Shown here in pieces: positions 1 through 12,908 of a DNA stretch of 64,000 bases. The DNA is taken from the NCBI RefSeq assembly GCF_036417845.1, contig NC_089991.1, positions 13,423,001 through 13,487,000 on the forward strand. Direction: 5' to 3'. The notes under the pieces are model-generated. The model worked only from the letters and a program-made list of their open reading frames with translations, was not told the origin of the DNA and made no database searches. The stretch comes from Apteryx mantelli. Taxonomy: Eukaryota > Chordata > Aves > Apterygiformes > Apterygidae. Positions within the stretch are counted from its first letter, which is position 1; the number at the start of each line of letters is the position of its first letter. The position numbers and the translations under genes were made by a program.

Positions 1-1750
1 TTTAGCCCACAACGCATGCTGGGGTAGGACGGCAACACTGTTAGAGTTGCCTACTCAGACAGACTTGGTCGGGCAGAAGGGACCACCCGCCACTGCCTGT
101 GTCCATCCCTCCTGACAGCTCGGGAAGGTGCAACACCCTGCACCGCCTGTTGCACAGCCGATGACTGGGAACAGGAAAGGGCTTCCCCCTGTCCACCAAG
201 GACAAAACAGGCTTTGAAGTTTTGGAAATCCTCCCCACGGGGTACCCGGGTCTCCCAGTGGCCGAAGTGAGCCTGGGATGCTCTAGGAAGAGGGTGGGAA
301 CCCCTGTGCCATGCATAGCAATGTTGAAGTGGAGAGCAACCCAGACCCCTAGGTCCACTGTGGGATCGTGCTGTAAAAGTGGTAACAGAGCGAACAGAAG
401 GAAGGCAGGGTACAGTCTTTCCGGGTGTGTGTGCCCACTCTCCCAGTGACTAGGTGCTCTGAGCAAAGAAGTAAAAAAGCCTTTTGGCAAGCTGCAAGGA
501 ATGAATGTGGGAGGCTGCTCCCTGGGGACCTGGGCTCAGGGGCTGCCGAGGCTGCCGAGGGCAGAGCACTCGCTGCTGCGCCACGGGCACCCTGCTGCAC
601 AGGGACTGCATCCTGAGTCCCAGAAGAAGAGTGGGGAAAAGCGGTTGCCTTGTGCAGGATCTGCTCGGCCCTGAGCCGTGGAGGAGATCCCACCACTGCC
701 TCTCCAAGCCAAGAAAACAGAGGCAAAGCCAGCTGCAGAAGAGCAGAAAACCTAGTAGAACAGGGTGACATCGGGGAATGAGGAGCCAGAAACTGGGGCA
801 GGGGGAGGAGGAGGCAGAGGGGGGCTGAGCAGCTCGGCCCAGCCTATTTAGGCAGACACCTGGCGGAGGTAGCACGGGCTGCAGCCGGCCTCTGCAGCAG
901 GACCTGTCCACTCCCGAGGGCCACCTGGCGCCTCCAGGCCCTCCCTCGCATGGCAGCGCGGACAAGGGATGAAGCTGGGCCGTCCGCGGCCACCGAGCCA
1001 AAGCCGCGGCAGGAAGGTGGCTGCAGGACAGGGCTGCTGGGCCAGACGCGGCATGGGGAAGGGGCAGCGCTGCTGCCGCAGCCCGCAGCCTCTAGCTCCC
1101 CCGGCACAGGGCAGCAGGCAGGGTTGGCCAGTGGGAAAGCCATGGAGGGGGACAGCCTGGACTGCAGCGCTAGCAGGAACCGCTGCGCTGGCGATCCGCT
1201 GCTGCCTTGCCATCCCTCCCCACGCAGGCGGCAGGCTTACGGCCGCCTAGAGCCGGGAGCCGGTGAGGACTGCAGGGCCCCGGGCACTTGTGCTGCTCTT
1301 TCTTTAGCGTAACCTTATAACTTGTGCCTCCCCTGCCACCTCCCCGTACCATGGCTCGGCCAAATGCCACCAGCGAGAGGGGGAGGCTTCATGCCACTTT
1401 GAAGCCAGCCTGTCCCTGATGTGACCTGAGTCAGCTGTAGCGAGCGGGTAGTGCTACCAAGCGGGGCGAGCTCGGCTGGCCGTCCCCGCACCGCCGCACT
1501 GCTCCCACGGGGCTCTGCACCCCCACCCTGCCCCGTGCATGATCCCAGCGCGGCCCCGGCATGCACAGGTTGCTGGTGATGGGCTCATCCCCCTGGGGCT
1601 TCCTCAGCCCTGTGTCACGAGGGGCTTCCTCCACCCGGCAGCAAAAGGCAAATCCTGGCAGACTCTTCCCTCTCCCAAGGTCACTCTGCTGGCCGCCAAG
1701 CTCCTAGGGGCTTTCCAGAGACTGCATGAGAGTTAAAGAAAGTGTGTGTT

Positions 1751-1765
1751 GGGGGGGGGGGGGGG
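1751..1765 (+). repeat. Poly-G tract (G15)
   Basis: Fifteen consecutive G, preceded by a short GT stretch and followed by a purine-rich run. It is a simple mononucleotide tract prone to length variation and sequencing error. Confidence 0.9.
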
Positions 1766-4700
1766 AGGATGGAGGCAGAAGAGCATGTGCAGAGCAGAGT
1801 CCTACTTTTCTGGTTTGTTTCTGTGACAGCCACAGTTTCCCTGCTGCCTGGGCTGTTAAACAGGCCAGACACCCACGTCCTGAAACGCTCTTCACGCAGC
1901 CTGTTTGCGTGCACAGCTAGGGTGGCTGCGCACAGGTGTCGTGGAGGTATGGGGGACTGCAAAGGCACCCAGTCATCCCTGCGTGTGCCTGCCCTTCAGG
2001 CTCCTGCCCCATGGATGTGGGCCCTGGGTCCATCTGGAGGCACTGGTGCCCCCAGGCCAAGGGGGGCTCCGACCCCATCCAGGTGCGGGTGACCCAAGCC
2101 CGGCTGTGCTCTGGTGCTGGCTATGCAGGTGATGGGTGCCCCCTGCCCTGTAGGTTTTTCCCTTTTCCCCTGTGGATGTAGTCCTCATTTTCCCTCTTTA
2201 TATAAGGAGGATTAAGAGAGTTGTTGAGTCCCACACAGTCTGAGGCATGTGGTTTAAAGGAAATCATTGCTCAGTCTCTGCAGCCATCACTCACTTGCAG
2301 TGGGGTGGCTCTTTGGGTCAGCTTGCTCCTCTCCCACCTGGGACTCGGGACAGCCCTGCATGTGCAAATACTCTGGCGACAGAGAAAGTCCCAATAGCAC
2401 AGCTTTTTGCTAGAATGAACACAGATGGTGCAGGTGGGAGATGCAGATGGAGAGACTCAGGTGAGCACAGAAAGGCTGCAAGAGAAGAGTCCCCGCAACT
2501 GTGTCCCCGCAGCGCCTGATCCTGAGCAGTGAGAGGACATATTAGTCATCCTGCCTTTTACAGGCCTTGGACTCTGCTCAGGCAGCTAGCAGGGGTGTCT
2601 GTTGGCAAGCTGCAGTGAGGACAGCACATACCTCTTCTAACCACAGACCCTTTCAGAGGGCCACCAATTCAGTGTCAAGGGACATTTCAAAGCCTTCTCC
2701 TAGCATTAGGCACCCTGAGGCAAAAAGGCTGTATAATTCCCATCTCAGTTGTTTGCTAGATAAAATCAAGTACTCACATCAGCCAGGGCGTGAGAGGCAC
2801 AGTAACCCAAACAGAATATGCTCTTCTTTAGCATTATATGTGGGGCCATGACTCCCAAGCACTACTTCATTATCATTCCTCATATCTGGGCCTGCACAAC
2901 CAGTTTTCAATGCCTGGAATGTTAATTGAATTACTTTCCCCAGAAATGCAGCAGCTTTGGGGACTTGAACATCTGCATATGCCACCAGCCAGCCTCCAAC
3001 AATGCTTGCTCAAAATGTCCCTATGCTCACTGCTTTTATCCTCAGGGATGAACCAGCTGCAATGGATAAAAATGGATCAGGCAGTGGAAAGCCCAGCTTG
3101 GTGTGAAGGTGCACAAGGCCTAAGTGAGACGCTGCGGAAGCTCATGAAAAGGAGGAAACCGAGCCAAACTGTAAATCAGAAACCCAAGGGGGTGTGATTG
3201 TTCTGCAGGACTTCAGGAGCATGCTGCCAAGATTTGCCAATGTACGGCAGGCTGTGCAGGTTTGGAAATGTCCTGCCACTTCTAAATCCCTTGCTACATC
3301 CATTTTTGGACAGCAGTCAATCAAGCTGTCAATCTCAAGCTTTGAGAATGAGGTTGCTAAGTCTCTACCTGAAGGGGATGATTTGTGGGTCTAAAATCTG
3401 TGTCCTTTGAGCTGCTTCTGACTGTATATATAAACTGCAGACATAAATTCCCTTTGTATGCTCAACCCGCATCCTGGCTAGAATTTACCTAAAACACACC
3501 CCAGGGAGGAATGGATGGGCTGGGGGTGGGGAATGGAGGAAGACTGCCTGGCATTTGTTTTTACTAATGAAGCCCCATAATCAAATCATTTCAATTTTAA
3601 TTGTAAAGCCAGCAGGCAGATTTCTGTCTCCAGATGGGACGTGATAGGAATAGTTTAAAGTTGGCCACATTCTGCTGCTCACCTTAATACTTTGAGCAGC
3701 ACCGACTGGAGCAACCATGGCGAAAGATTCCCACGCTCGGTCTCTCTTTCATTGCTTTGGAAGAGCGATCCCGTACCTGTGGGATGTGGGGACCTCACAG
3801 TCCTCCTTGGCATCGGTCAAAGAGGAAAATACCTTAGAGCAAGAGGAGTTGCAGTCACCTGAGCCCGTTCCTGGGTGGAAGCGGAGACAGTCCGGCCCCA
3901 TGGCTGGACCTGCCCTGGCAGCACTGGTTTGTGCTCTCTCACCTGGCCGCAGGCACCGAGGTTGACTTGCACCCGAGCTGGCCGCAGAGCCCGAGGCCAT
4001 GTGGTTAAACCACTGCAGTGAACTGCTCCTCGGAGGATCGGGCCAGTGAGACAGGATCCAGCCTGCGCAAGCCTCGAGCAGGCGGGGATCTTACCTAGTT
4101 CAGAAACTGGGGCTTGGACCGGGTGCTTCAGAGGGAAGCACGCAAAGCCCTGCAGGGCAGCTGAGCTGCAGGGAAGTGTCTCCTGGCCGGCCCCACTGCT
4201 CGACTTCTGCCCCCGGCAGGAAGGTCTGTCTGGGACGCTGGTGTCATGTGCCTATGCTGAGGCACCAAGCTGAGCTGCGTACCCCTGGGAGGACACCAGG
4301 AGGTTGCAGCTGGCTGTGTCCACGCTGGAAGGAAAAGGGCTGAGTCAGCCCATCCAAGACAGCTCAGGTGAAAAAGCAAAGCAGACAAGAGTCCCTGGGG
4401 TTTAGCAGGGGCTGGCAGCTTTCCTATGCTATTCATCAGGAACGTGGGACTTGAACTGGGGGTCAAAACCAAAGTTGCTCTGTCTATCCTGCTTCTTTAA
4501 CCTGAGAAACTTGATGCTAGCACAGGAGGTGCCTCTGGCCGTACTCAGGGCCCGCCACTCTGAGCAGAGCGGGCAGGAGCCGCTTCACTTTGTGTTATCT
4601 CCCAGCCCCACCAGAAAATGCGAAGTCTATTTGTGGATTCCACTTACTGTATCATTTTTTTTTGGGTGCTTGAACTTTGGGAAAAGAAAAGGAAAAAAAA

Positions 4701-6078
4701 ACTAGGTCATTTTCTATTTATTTGGAATAGCTGAAATGTTAGCCCTCCAGCTGCAGAAAGCACTGCTCACATCTCTGCGGGGTTTGCCGAACTTGGAAGC
4801 AAACGACTGGGGAAAGGAGAAACCTTCCCCTTACCAAATAAAATGTGTGTTTTGCCCAGCTTCTTGTTTAGGCTGCCTGAGGAATTAGATGTTGTTTACC
4901 AAATTTGATATGTTGCCAGTTGTCTGATTTCTCAAGTTGCTTTTCTGTGATGGATGAAGTGACTGAGTCCAAAGCATTTGAGGAGCCTTTCTATGATGAC
5001 ATGAGATGTTATTAATTAATTGACTGATTGTCCTTACTACTGCTCTGCATCAGTCCAACAAAACACTTGAAGGGATGGATGGAGGCGTGGATTGCCCCGC
5101 GGCTCTGAAAAACAGGGAAAAGCTTTGCTTTTGCTGGGCTGGCTCACTGCAAAGTCGCTATTGCTGCTTCAGCCCTGGTCTCTAACTGCCAAAGGCTGCA
5201 GGAAGAAGGACGACATGGCAGTGACAGCCTTGCTTTGGGACTTGGGAGATCAGAGGGCAGTTCATCCCCTGCTGCTGACTTTCTGCATCACTTACTGCTG
5301 CCTTGCACCAATTCCTCCTCACTGCTACAGGGAAAACAGCCTGATCTGCCCCCCGCCCCCCCCGAGGGCAGTGAAAATCAGTGCAGCAAGGACCACGAAC
5401 TTTTGGGGTGTTGAGGTGCTAGCTAGACCATAGGGATGCTGCTGCGAGGAAGAGCCTCCTGTCTACGGGGTTGCCATAACTCCAGCAAAGGGCAGGTGGT
5501 CCGTAGTTGCAGGCTTGGTGTGCCCAGCTACGGGCTTTATTCTTGCAGCTCGGGGCAGAGAGACGAGCAGCTGAAAGAGCAGGGTGCAGGGGTGACAGTG
5601 CCTGCCGTGGCCCTGTGGCCATCGCAGAGCATTCACGGCGAGTCAGAGGGCGCCCCAATTCCCTCTCCCGCTCAAGAACCGCAACTGCAGGAAGGTTATG
5701 CTAACCTGGCAGAGGAGCCTTGCTGACCTCCACAGTTTCCACACGTGCAAGAAACTCGACCCTATAATTTGCGGTGGTGGAGGACTGAGTTTGTGCTCTC
5801 CCCTAAAACTATAAGCCTGATTGCCCCCCTCCCCCCCTGCCTCCCAGCCCAAGGAAAGCACTATTTTTTTCTGTTCTTCAGCTCCTTGTTTTTTTTCTGT
5901 CCTCCCAATCTAAAATGGGTAATTCGGGCTGAAAGCATCTGTTTGCTCCTCGTGATGGGGAAATGCAACAATGAAGGGCTAAACTGCTCTGTGACTGATT
6001 AACCCCCCCCACCAGAGCTCCTCTATCTGTGCTGGTGAGACCCCCCAGCTGCGGCCCTTGGCCACAGTGAGGCCTGGC

Positions 6079-6094
6079 GGGGGGGGGGGGGGGG
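6079..6094 (+). repeat. Poly-G tract (G16)
   Basis: Sixteen consecutive G inside a GC-rich segment. It is a simple repeat with G-quadruplex potential; the exact length is likely assembly-sensitive. Confidence 0.9.
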
Positions 6095-7538
6095 CATTCT
6101 CAGGTGCCCACCTGGGGTTGGGGAATCGCTCGAATGCAAGGGCCTGGCAACCAGTTCCCTGGCAGCCCAGTCTGCAGACAGGCTGTAGGAGCATCCCCGG
6201 GACTCACACTCCTGTGAAATAGCCAGCCAGAGTCAAACGGACTCAGTTCCACCATGCAAATGTGGTGGATGCCTCTGCCTCCAAGCACCGAGGCATGTCC
6301 CACGTGAGCTGCTGGGGATGCTGCCCTTTGAGACCTGCTGCAGAGCTCTGCTGGCAACGGGGCTCAGTTTTATAAAAGATGATTGCACAGCCCTGCCGGC
6401 CCTGGAACCAAGCATAAGGCTGGAGTTATAGCAGGAGCTTTTGGAACTACCTGCCTGGAGAGAGACTCAGTCTTTATTCCGTTCAGGGCTCAGGGAAATG
6501 GTCATGGAGTTTAGGAAGACCAGGGCCAATTTCTCCTGTATTGAGAATCATGATCAAAATCACAAAACTTTCACATGGAGGAAAGAACAAGGGATGGAGC
6601 CTGCCTTGCTGCATGGTGCTGTGGTACCTCCACAAAGCTAGGAGGTATCAGTGCAAGGAGAAATATTCATCTTTCATCAACATTAGACGTTTATTCCTCC
6701 CAGAAGAAGGAAGAGGTCATAGCGCTGGGATGCTGCAGCGCAATCTGGGCAGGTCACGTGGAGGATAAAATAACCAGTGCTCTTGTTAGTGCAGTTGCCA
6801 TAGCCATAACGGGGCAGAGCTGATCTCTTATCAGGGCACACTGCCTCTGTTTTCACCTCACTGAACTGCTGCCCTCCCCGTGCCTGAGGACAGGCAGATC
6901 CTGCTCGCATTACTGACAGCATTTCTGGAATCCACTGGACGGGGTCCAGGCCTGGAGGAGTCCCGGGCTGAGCATCCCTCCAGCCGGGCCTTTCTGCTCT
7001 TATCTGCTCTCCATTTTCATGCCTGAGTCATCAGAGACAAGAGCATCAAATCAGAAATAAAGTCATTAACTCGCTAAGCAAATACAGATGAAAATCCTCG
7101 CTTTAGGTTTTGAAAACAGAGCCTGGGCTTTTCAGGGCTTTAAACTGCTGAGGGCCTTTAAACCCTTAGGCACATCACGGGGTGGGTGACAAGAGGAAGG
7201 GGACCAGGGTGCCTGTTGCGCAGATCTTGGCTTTGCCCCGGGGCAGCTCACGCGCGCGGAGCTGAAACGGCTCCGCTGGCAGGCTGGGGGTGAGCCCCGT
7301 GCCCTGGCTGCGCTCGCCCCGGACGGCTCCGGCTCCCCGAGCCCCGGCCGGGAGGCGCTGGGCCAGCAGTGTCTGCTGTGCCCCTCTGGCCTCAGTGGCC
7401 GCCGTCGCCCCGGCCGGGCAGCACCTCTCGTGCCAGCCTGCTTGCCGGAGACGGCTCGTGCCTCCCACGGAGCGCCGCAGCTCGCACGGCCCTGGCTTGC
7501 CTGGTCTGGGACGATCCGCGATTTCGCTCTTCTGCTGC

Positions 7539-7574
7539 TTTTTCTTTCTTTCTTTCTTTTTTTTTTTTTTTTTT
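7539..7574 (+). repeat. (TTTC)n followed by T18
   Basis: Three to four TTTC units run into 18 T residues (7,557-7,574). Read on the minus strand this is a poly-A followed by GAAA units. It could be the worn tail of a retroposed copy on the minus strand, but no recognisable retroposed body adjoins it, so it is called a simple repeat. Confidence 0.85.
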
Positions 7575-7851
7575 GCTAACATGTACAAATGGGAATTAAA
7601 TTGAGGCCACTAAACTCATTCGCACTTGCAGCCATAATACGATTGCAGGCAGTGTTTCACCCACTAGCTCTTCACAGCAGCTGCCTGTCTCCGTCTAGAA
7701 AAATGCAGCAGGCTTGCTCCCGCTGCCGCATCTCCGGCGTGCTGCTGCTGCCTGCTGCTCTGAAAGGGCCTTTGTATTTACAGCCGCCCGCAAAAGCAGA
7801 GCAGTCAGAGTAAACCAAAGCAGAGCAAGGCAAAACACTCTCGAGTAATTT

Positions 7852-8350
7852 CTTTTCCGCGTGAGCGCGCAGGATCCCAAACGCGCAGCTCCGATCCCGC
7901 TCCGAGTCCCACAGCCGCGGCTGGCCGAAAGCCAGCCTGGGCCGGGCCGATCCCAGCGCCAGGGAGCGCGCGGCCCTGCGTGCCCCGCGCCGCGGCAGGG
8001 AGGCTGAGCGGCCCCCGCTCTCGCGCCGCCGTTCGGGGCTCGGCACGGGCTCTGCCGTGAGAGAGGACGGTGCCGCGCTCTCGAGGGCTGGATTCGCGGC
8101 CGCCCACGCGGCGCGGCTGAGCCTCGGGGGAGGCGGAGGGGATGAGGCGAGATCACGAGGAAGGAGCGAGCCTGGGAAAGAGCGGGCACGGGCGAGGCCG
8201 GTCCCGGGCCGGGCAGCGCAAGCGGCTGAAGGGCACCTGCGCCCGGCCGGAGGGCTGGGGGCTGCCGGTGAGCCCCTGCGCGCCGGGGGGGCCGGTGGCG
8301 GTGGTGCCGCCGGCGTGATGAGGACCCCGCTCGGCCTGCGTCGCTCCGCA
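7852..8350. promoter_or_regulatory. CpG island 13 kb upstream of PPARGC1B
   Basis: CpG density is very high: 9, 8 and 11 CpGs in the three consecutive 60-base lines from 7,861 to 8,040. Flanking sequence drops to background density. Islands of this kind in vertebrates usually mark promoters. A good donor-like CCG|GTGAGC lies at 8,267/8,268 on the + strand, so a non-coding first exon ending there is possible. No coding exon is recognisable. It may be an alternative 5' promoter of PPARGC1B, the promoter of an unannotated lncRNA, or an orphan island. The sequence alone cannot decide among these. Confidence 0.65.
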
Positions 8351-10299
8351 GCGTGCAGGCTCAGCCGGCCCGGCAGAAACCGCCGAGCACTGACTGCAGC
8401 CGCTCGCTTCCCGACGAGGGCAGTGTGGATGGCAGGATTGTCCGGGCTGCTTCCAGGCTTTGTGGGCTGGGGGGGATTTTTCTCCTTCCTTCCCGGGCCC
8501 GTTGGGGATGAGGTGTGAAATCATTTCTGCGGCAGTTGGCTGGAGCAGCTGGGAGCCCGGCTGGAGGCTGGTGCCGGCGCCCTCTCGCCGCCATCCCCCT
8601 CTCGCCGCCGTCCCCCTCAGCTGTTCGCAGACGGGCGCTTTCAGGGCACGCTGCACAGACACCCAGGGCTGGCGGAGGAGGCACGCCACTGGGGACGGCT
8701 TAAAAGCAATCCCCCCCAAGGGGCCCAGTTCTCAAATACTGCTGCCAAAACTGTGCAGGTAACCCCCCGTCCCTGGAGCAGAGGCGTCGTCTCTGTGGCC
8801 AGGCCCCTTCGCGCGAGGGGGAGCAGTCGGGGCCGCTTTGGGGACCGTGTCCGAAACAGAGCCCCGGGCGGGAGATATCCAACATACCGCCCCCCGGGTG
8901 CGGGGTAGAGGTGCACGTGGAGAGTCGAACCCCGCAGCGGCCACAGACCCCAGGGCAAGGAGCGCCCCAGGCTCTGCACTGCCCACCCACCCAGCAGGGC
9001 TAAGCCCGTATTTTTAGCAGGGAGGATGAGAAGGAGAGATGCTGGTCACAGGTGAACCGGCTCAAAGACCAGCTCTCCCACTGCCCCAGGGAAAAAGCCC
9101 TCAAACGTATCCCTGAAGAGCAAATAAGAAAGGGCACGAATGTGCTGGGATGGAACAGCTGCTGAGAATTTAAATGACCACCCATGAATGCTGGTTTTGT
9201 TTCGTCCCAGACGCGGCTGCACTCTGCTCCGGTGAAGCAGCATTCAAATGCAACCGATCATAGGATTCTCGCCTGCAAATAAAGCCAGTCGGGAAAATCC
9301 GGGGAGAAACTGTGCTTGAAAGGAGTCCTGGAGTGGCATCCTGCCTTTGGCTGGCCCTGCCAAAAGCAAAGGTTCTGCTGGAGAAGTCAGCTGAGCAGCC
9401 CGGAGGGGGAGAGCAGCAGCGGCGCAGGGCCGCGTGAGCCGGGCTGGGCCAGGCCGTGGCCCTGGAGATGACGAGGTGCCATTGGAGCCCAAAAGAGGGG
9501 CTGCGGAGCCACCAGGCTCTGGCCGTGAGGTGCAGGACCAAGCTGGGGCAGCCGAGCTTCCTCCTCGCCGAGGCGCGCGGCTGCTGCCCTCCGGCTCTGC
9601 GGAGAGCCTGGTGAGGTGGGAAAGGCACCGCAGCTGCCAGGGCTCAGGCCGCCCCTCGCCAAGCCTGCAGGCCCCAGCGGGCTGGGGGCTCCTGCCCTCT
9701 GTGCCACCCGGTACAACGCTGCCCACCCTGCGGAAACACAGGCCTGCCTCTTCCTGCGTGAAAACACATTATTTTTGCCAAGGACCATGCTCTGGCAAAA
9801 CTTTGTTACCGTCCTCCAGAAGGACAAATGAAAAGAGAGGCACAGTCCTTGAGGAACGCGGTGGCTGTGCCCAGCACTGGTGTTACGATGAGCTGCAAGG
9901 ACCTCATATCCCCTTTTTCCAAGAGTGAGCAGAGGAGAGGTGGAAGGAGTGGAGACACGCTTGGGAAATGAGCAATGTGCACTTCCTGTTCAAACTCCTC
10001 TCTTCGCCTGCCTAATTTGATACAGTTTTGGGTTTAAGCCTTGGGAACGGAAGCCGTGTATGCTTTCTGCAGGAGCTATCTTGACAAGATGTGAGAGAGG
10101 AAAACTTTTCCAGGGACAACCTCAAGGTGAAGATCTTGGCTTGGTCATGAGCCAGTCTGGGATGAAATGCTGCCCCGTGAACAACCACGGCTGCACGGGC
10201 AAATGCAGATACAGCCAGTTGCCATGTCCTCAGCCATGCATCAATTGAATGCACACTGTCAAATCTGTGCGCTGAAAATCTAGCTTCATATGGACAGGC

Positions 10300-10950
10300 A
10301 ACATTGCCGTTCCATGCCGTGTATTACTGTTATTAACACAAAATCAGCTTAATACACCTTAGATATTTTACACAGTTCCTTTTATAAAGGGGCTTAACAA
10401 ACTAATTTATTTCCAACATTTGTACATGACATATTTGCTAATTTATTTATGCAGTAAATGAAATCAGTGTTACTAACCATTTGGAAAATAACAAGTAATG
10501 TAAGAAACCTACCTGTATATAAGAGAAAAGAATGTAGTCTTGCTTTGCAGGCACACTTTTCTGGAACCACACATCCCTTGCAGACATGTGCTGCCTTGCA
10601 CAATAGCTGGACATTTCCTCCTTTTCCCGTGTTGCAACTCAGGCTGGACTGTGAAATTAAACTGACCATTTTCAGTTTTTCTTTCTCAGCACTCATGCCC
10701 CTTTCTTAGGTCGCAGCCTGTGCCCTCACCTTTGGGTTCCCATTTCCGGCGAATGCTGACGGTTTTGACAACCACTGCATTTTTATTTTCACCATCATGA
10801 CAATGTCACTGTTTAGATTAGATTGTATTAAAAATAAATAACGCTTTTAAAACGAAGCTGGCAGTGGGGGCACTAAACTGTGACAAAGGCCAAGGAGTCG
10901 GTGCTGAAGATGATTAATATGATTTTTTCAGGCAAAACAATGCAGCAGTT
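10300..10950. other. AT-rich island, candidate conserved non-coding element
   Basis: In GC-rich surroundings this block is rich in TAAT, TTATTTAT and AAATAAATAAC-type strings at 10,330-10,530 and again at 10,760-10,940, the latter including GATTAATATGATT. Abrupt AT-rich islands with homeobox-type core motifs are typical of conserved enhancers near vertebrate regulatory genes. No conservation data are available here, so the call rests on composition only. Confidence 0.3.
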
Positions 10951-12897
10951 CTCCCCCTTCAGGAGCTATATTGGGAGGATCGGGGGAGATGAAGGCACTT
11001 CGTGTTGCTTGCTCCCCTTCCCTTGGAGGGAGCTGTGCTGACTGCACCTCCGTGGCCCTGTTCCCACTGCCTCAGCTCATGGTACCTCTCCTGTCACAGC
11101 TGTGCAATGAGTGTGTAGGTGCTCTGGGCTCTGGGCAGGTGCCCACGAGGAGGGCGCCTGCAGGCCGTTTGGTCTGTGACACCAAAATGCCAGCGGGCGA
11201 CATACAGCTGCCCCAGGACATGAGCGAGACGGGAGCCTCCTCCAGCTCCCGACAGGAACCCACAGCCGCAGCCCGCACTGCCACTGCCGGGCACGGGAGC
11301 AGCTGGGGGGAGGCAGGGGGCTGCCAAAGGGCAGCATGGATATTCACAAACCGCCCCGTTCTGCCTCCCCACTCAGCTCGGGACGGGAACATGAGTTTGG
11401 CAGTTGCTGAAGATGGGTGTGTCACTTTGGGCTTAACCACCAAGAAAGGGAAAAGGAAGGGGAGCGATGCAGAAGGCAGGAGGCGGCTGGCAGCAGCCAT
11501 GGCCTTGTGGGCTGCCCGCAGAGGGTCCTTCCCCGCAGCTGTGAGAGGTCTCGCTCCTGCCCCCTCTGTCGCCAGCAGCCCAGGCTTTGGCAGGCGTCAG
11601 GCCACACCGGCATGGGCAGAGCACAGCTCCAGCCAAGGCAGCAGGCTGAAACACCTGCTCGCTGGGGTGCTGGGCCCTCTCAGCCTCTCTCAGCCTTTCT
11701 CCAGGTCCCTGCTCTGCTTTCATTGCTGCTTTGGCCGTTGCTCCCCGTGCCTGCCTGCACCAGACCTGTGTGCCTGAGCCCGGATGGGCAATGAGCACCA
11801 CTAATCTTCAAGGCAGTTAAAGAGGACATAAGAAGCACACTAACAAGTGGCATATGGGATTTCCGGAGCTTCAGGAATGACAGATACACCTAGCTCCACC
11901 ACACTGCAGACACAAAGTGGTCTGCACTGTGTAGCCCCCCACCCCAGGCACATCAGGGGCCTCCTCTGCACACCAGCTGCATGCAAAGGTTTTCAGGTGG
12001 AGCCAAGCAAGCTTCCAGCACCCTGGGGACCAGCGAGGCAGCTGCTGAGGGACGCGCGCTACTGCCAAGGTGGAGGGAGCAATCAGGCAGACTCTCCTGC
12101 CCCAGAGAAGCTCAGCCTGCTCAGGAGGGCTGGCTCCCAGTCCACCCCAGTGCGGCCACACTTCGCTGCACAAAGCACTAGTGCAGTGGTGGAGCCGCTC
12201 CCGCTGCCGGCTTGCAGCAACCCAGGAGCAAGGCCTGTGTCGCAGCTGCTGCCCTGTTGTGACAACCCTTGTTGCTAAACCCCTCGAGCAAATGAGGCGT
12301 GCAGCTGGAGGGCTATAGCCCTCCTCTGGAGCTGGTCCAAGAACTTCTCAACGCCTAAGCTTTCTGCTGCTTCCTGCTTGCAGAGAAGAGAGGGAGAAGT
12401 AATGAGCAAAGTCTTAGGCAAACATTTTGGAAATCAAAAGATCTCACTCTCAGAGTCTGATCTGGCTTAAGAGCTTCACAGGAGATGGAGCATGGTCAAT
12501 GTACAGATCGTGGGAAAGAGACATTGCCCCGTGGAGCCTACAGTTGATCTGCTTCAGCAGGGAAAGAAAAAATCGCTGCCACTCACTGCTCTGCTCCTTT
12601 TGTTCTCATACCTCCCCTGCCTTTCCACCTTAGACCATTTTACAAACTCTGCTTTATCCCATCCCTGATGCTTCCTTTTTATTGCTACCAGCGTTGCTAA
12701 TAATAACAGCTCTAAATTCTCCACGCCTGCCACTTAGTTCCTGATAATGGGCCCTGTGCAGTCATGTTGCATCTCTTTGTGTCTTCATTTAGTTTATGTC
12801 TGTGTGTGTGCTCTTCAATGCATAAAATGTGTGGGCAACTGCACACCACTCTCTCCTCCCCCAGTTGTGTAATTTGGGTATTTGGATGCAATATGCA

Positions 12898-12908
12898 CCC
12901 CCCCCCCC
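12898..12908 (+). repeat. Poly-C tract
   Basis: Eleven consecutive C residues in a pyrimidine-rich context; a simple mononucleotide repeat. Confidence 0.85.

Larger units (their letters stand above)
1..7538. other. Upstream intergenic DNA, no gene recognised
   Basis: No exon of a known gene could be recognised on either strand. Open frames are short and lack protein-like conservation that I can identify. Base composition is mixed, with AT-rich patches near 3,540-3,690, 4,720-5,050 and 7,010-7,110 set in otherwise GC-rich sequence. A TATATAAG string occurs at 2,199-2,206 with no convincing promoter around it. In mammals ARHGEF37 lies upstream of PPARGC1B in the same orientation; nothing here looks like its RhoGEF, BAR or SH3 exons, so the gene is probably farther upstream. 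Distant 3' UTR or lncRNA exons cannot be excluded by eye. Confidence 0.6.

Noticed and set aside
2199-2206. TATATAAG string
   Set aside because: No CpG-rich context, initiator or exon follows; isolated TATA-like strings are common in AT-rich DNA.
8922-8936. GTCGAACCCC string resembling a tRNA T-loop
   Set aside because: No acceptor stem, D-arm or anticodon arm could be folded around it.
10971-11777. 268-codon + strand frame
   Set aside because: Length is within what chance gives in a 64-kb GC-rich window, no domain is recognisable, and no promoter or splice signals support it.
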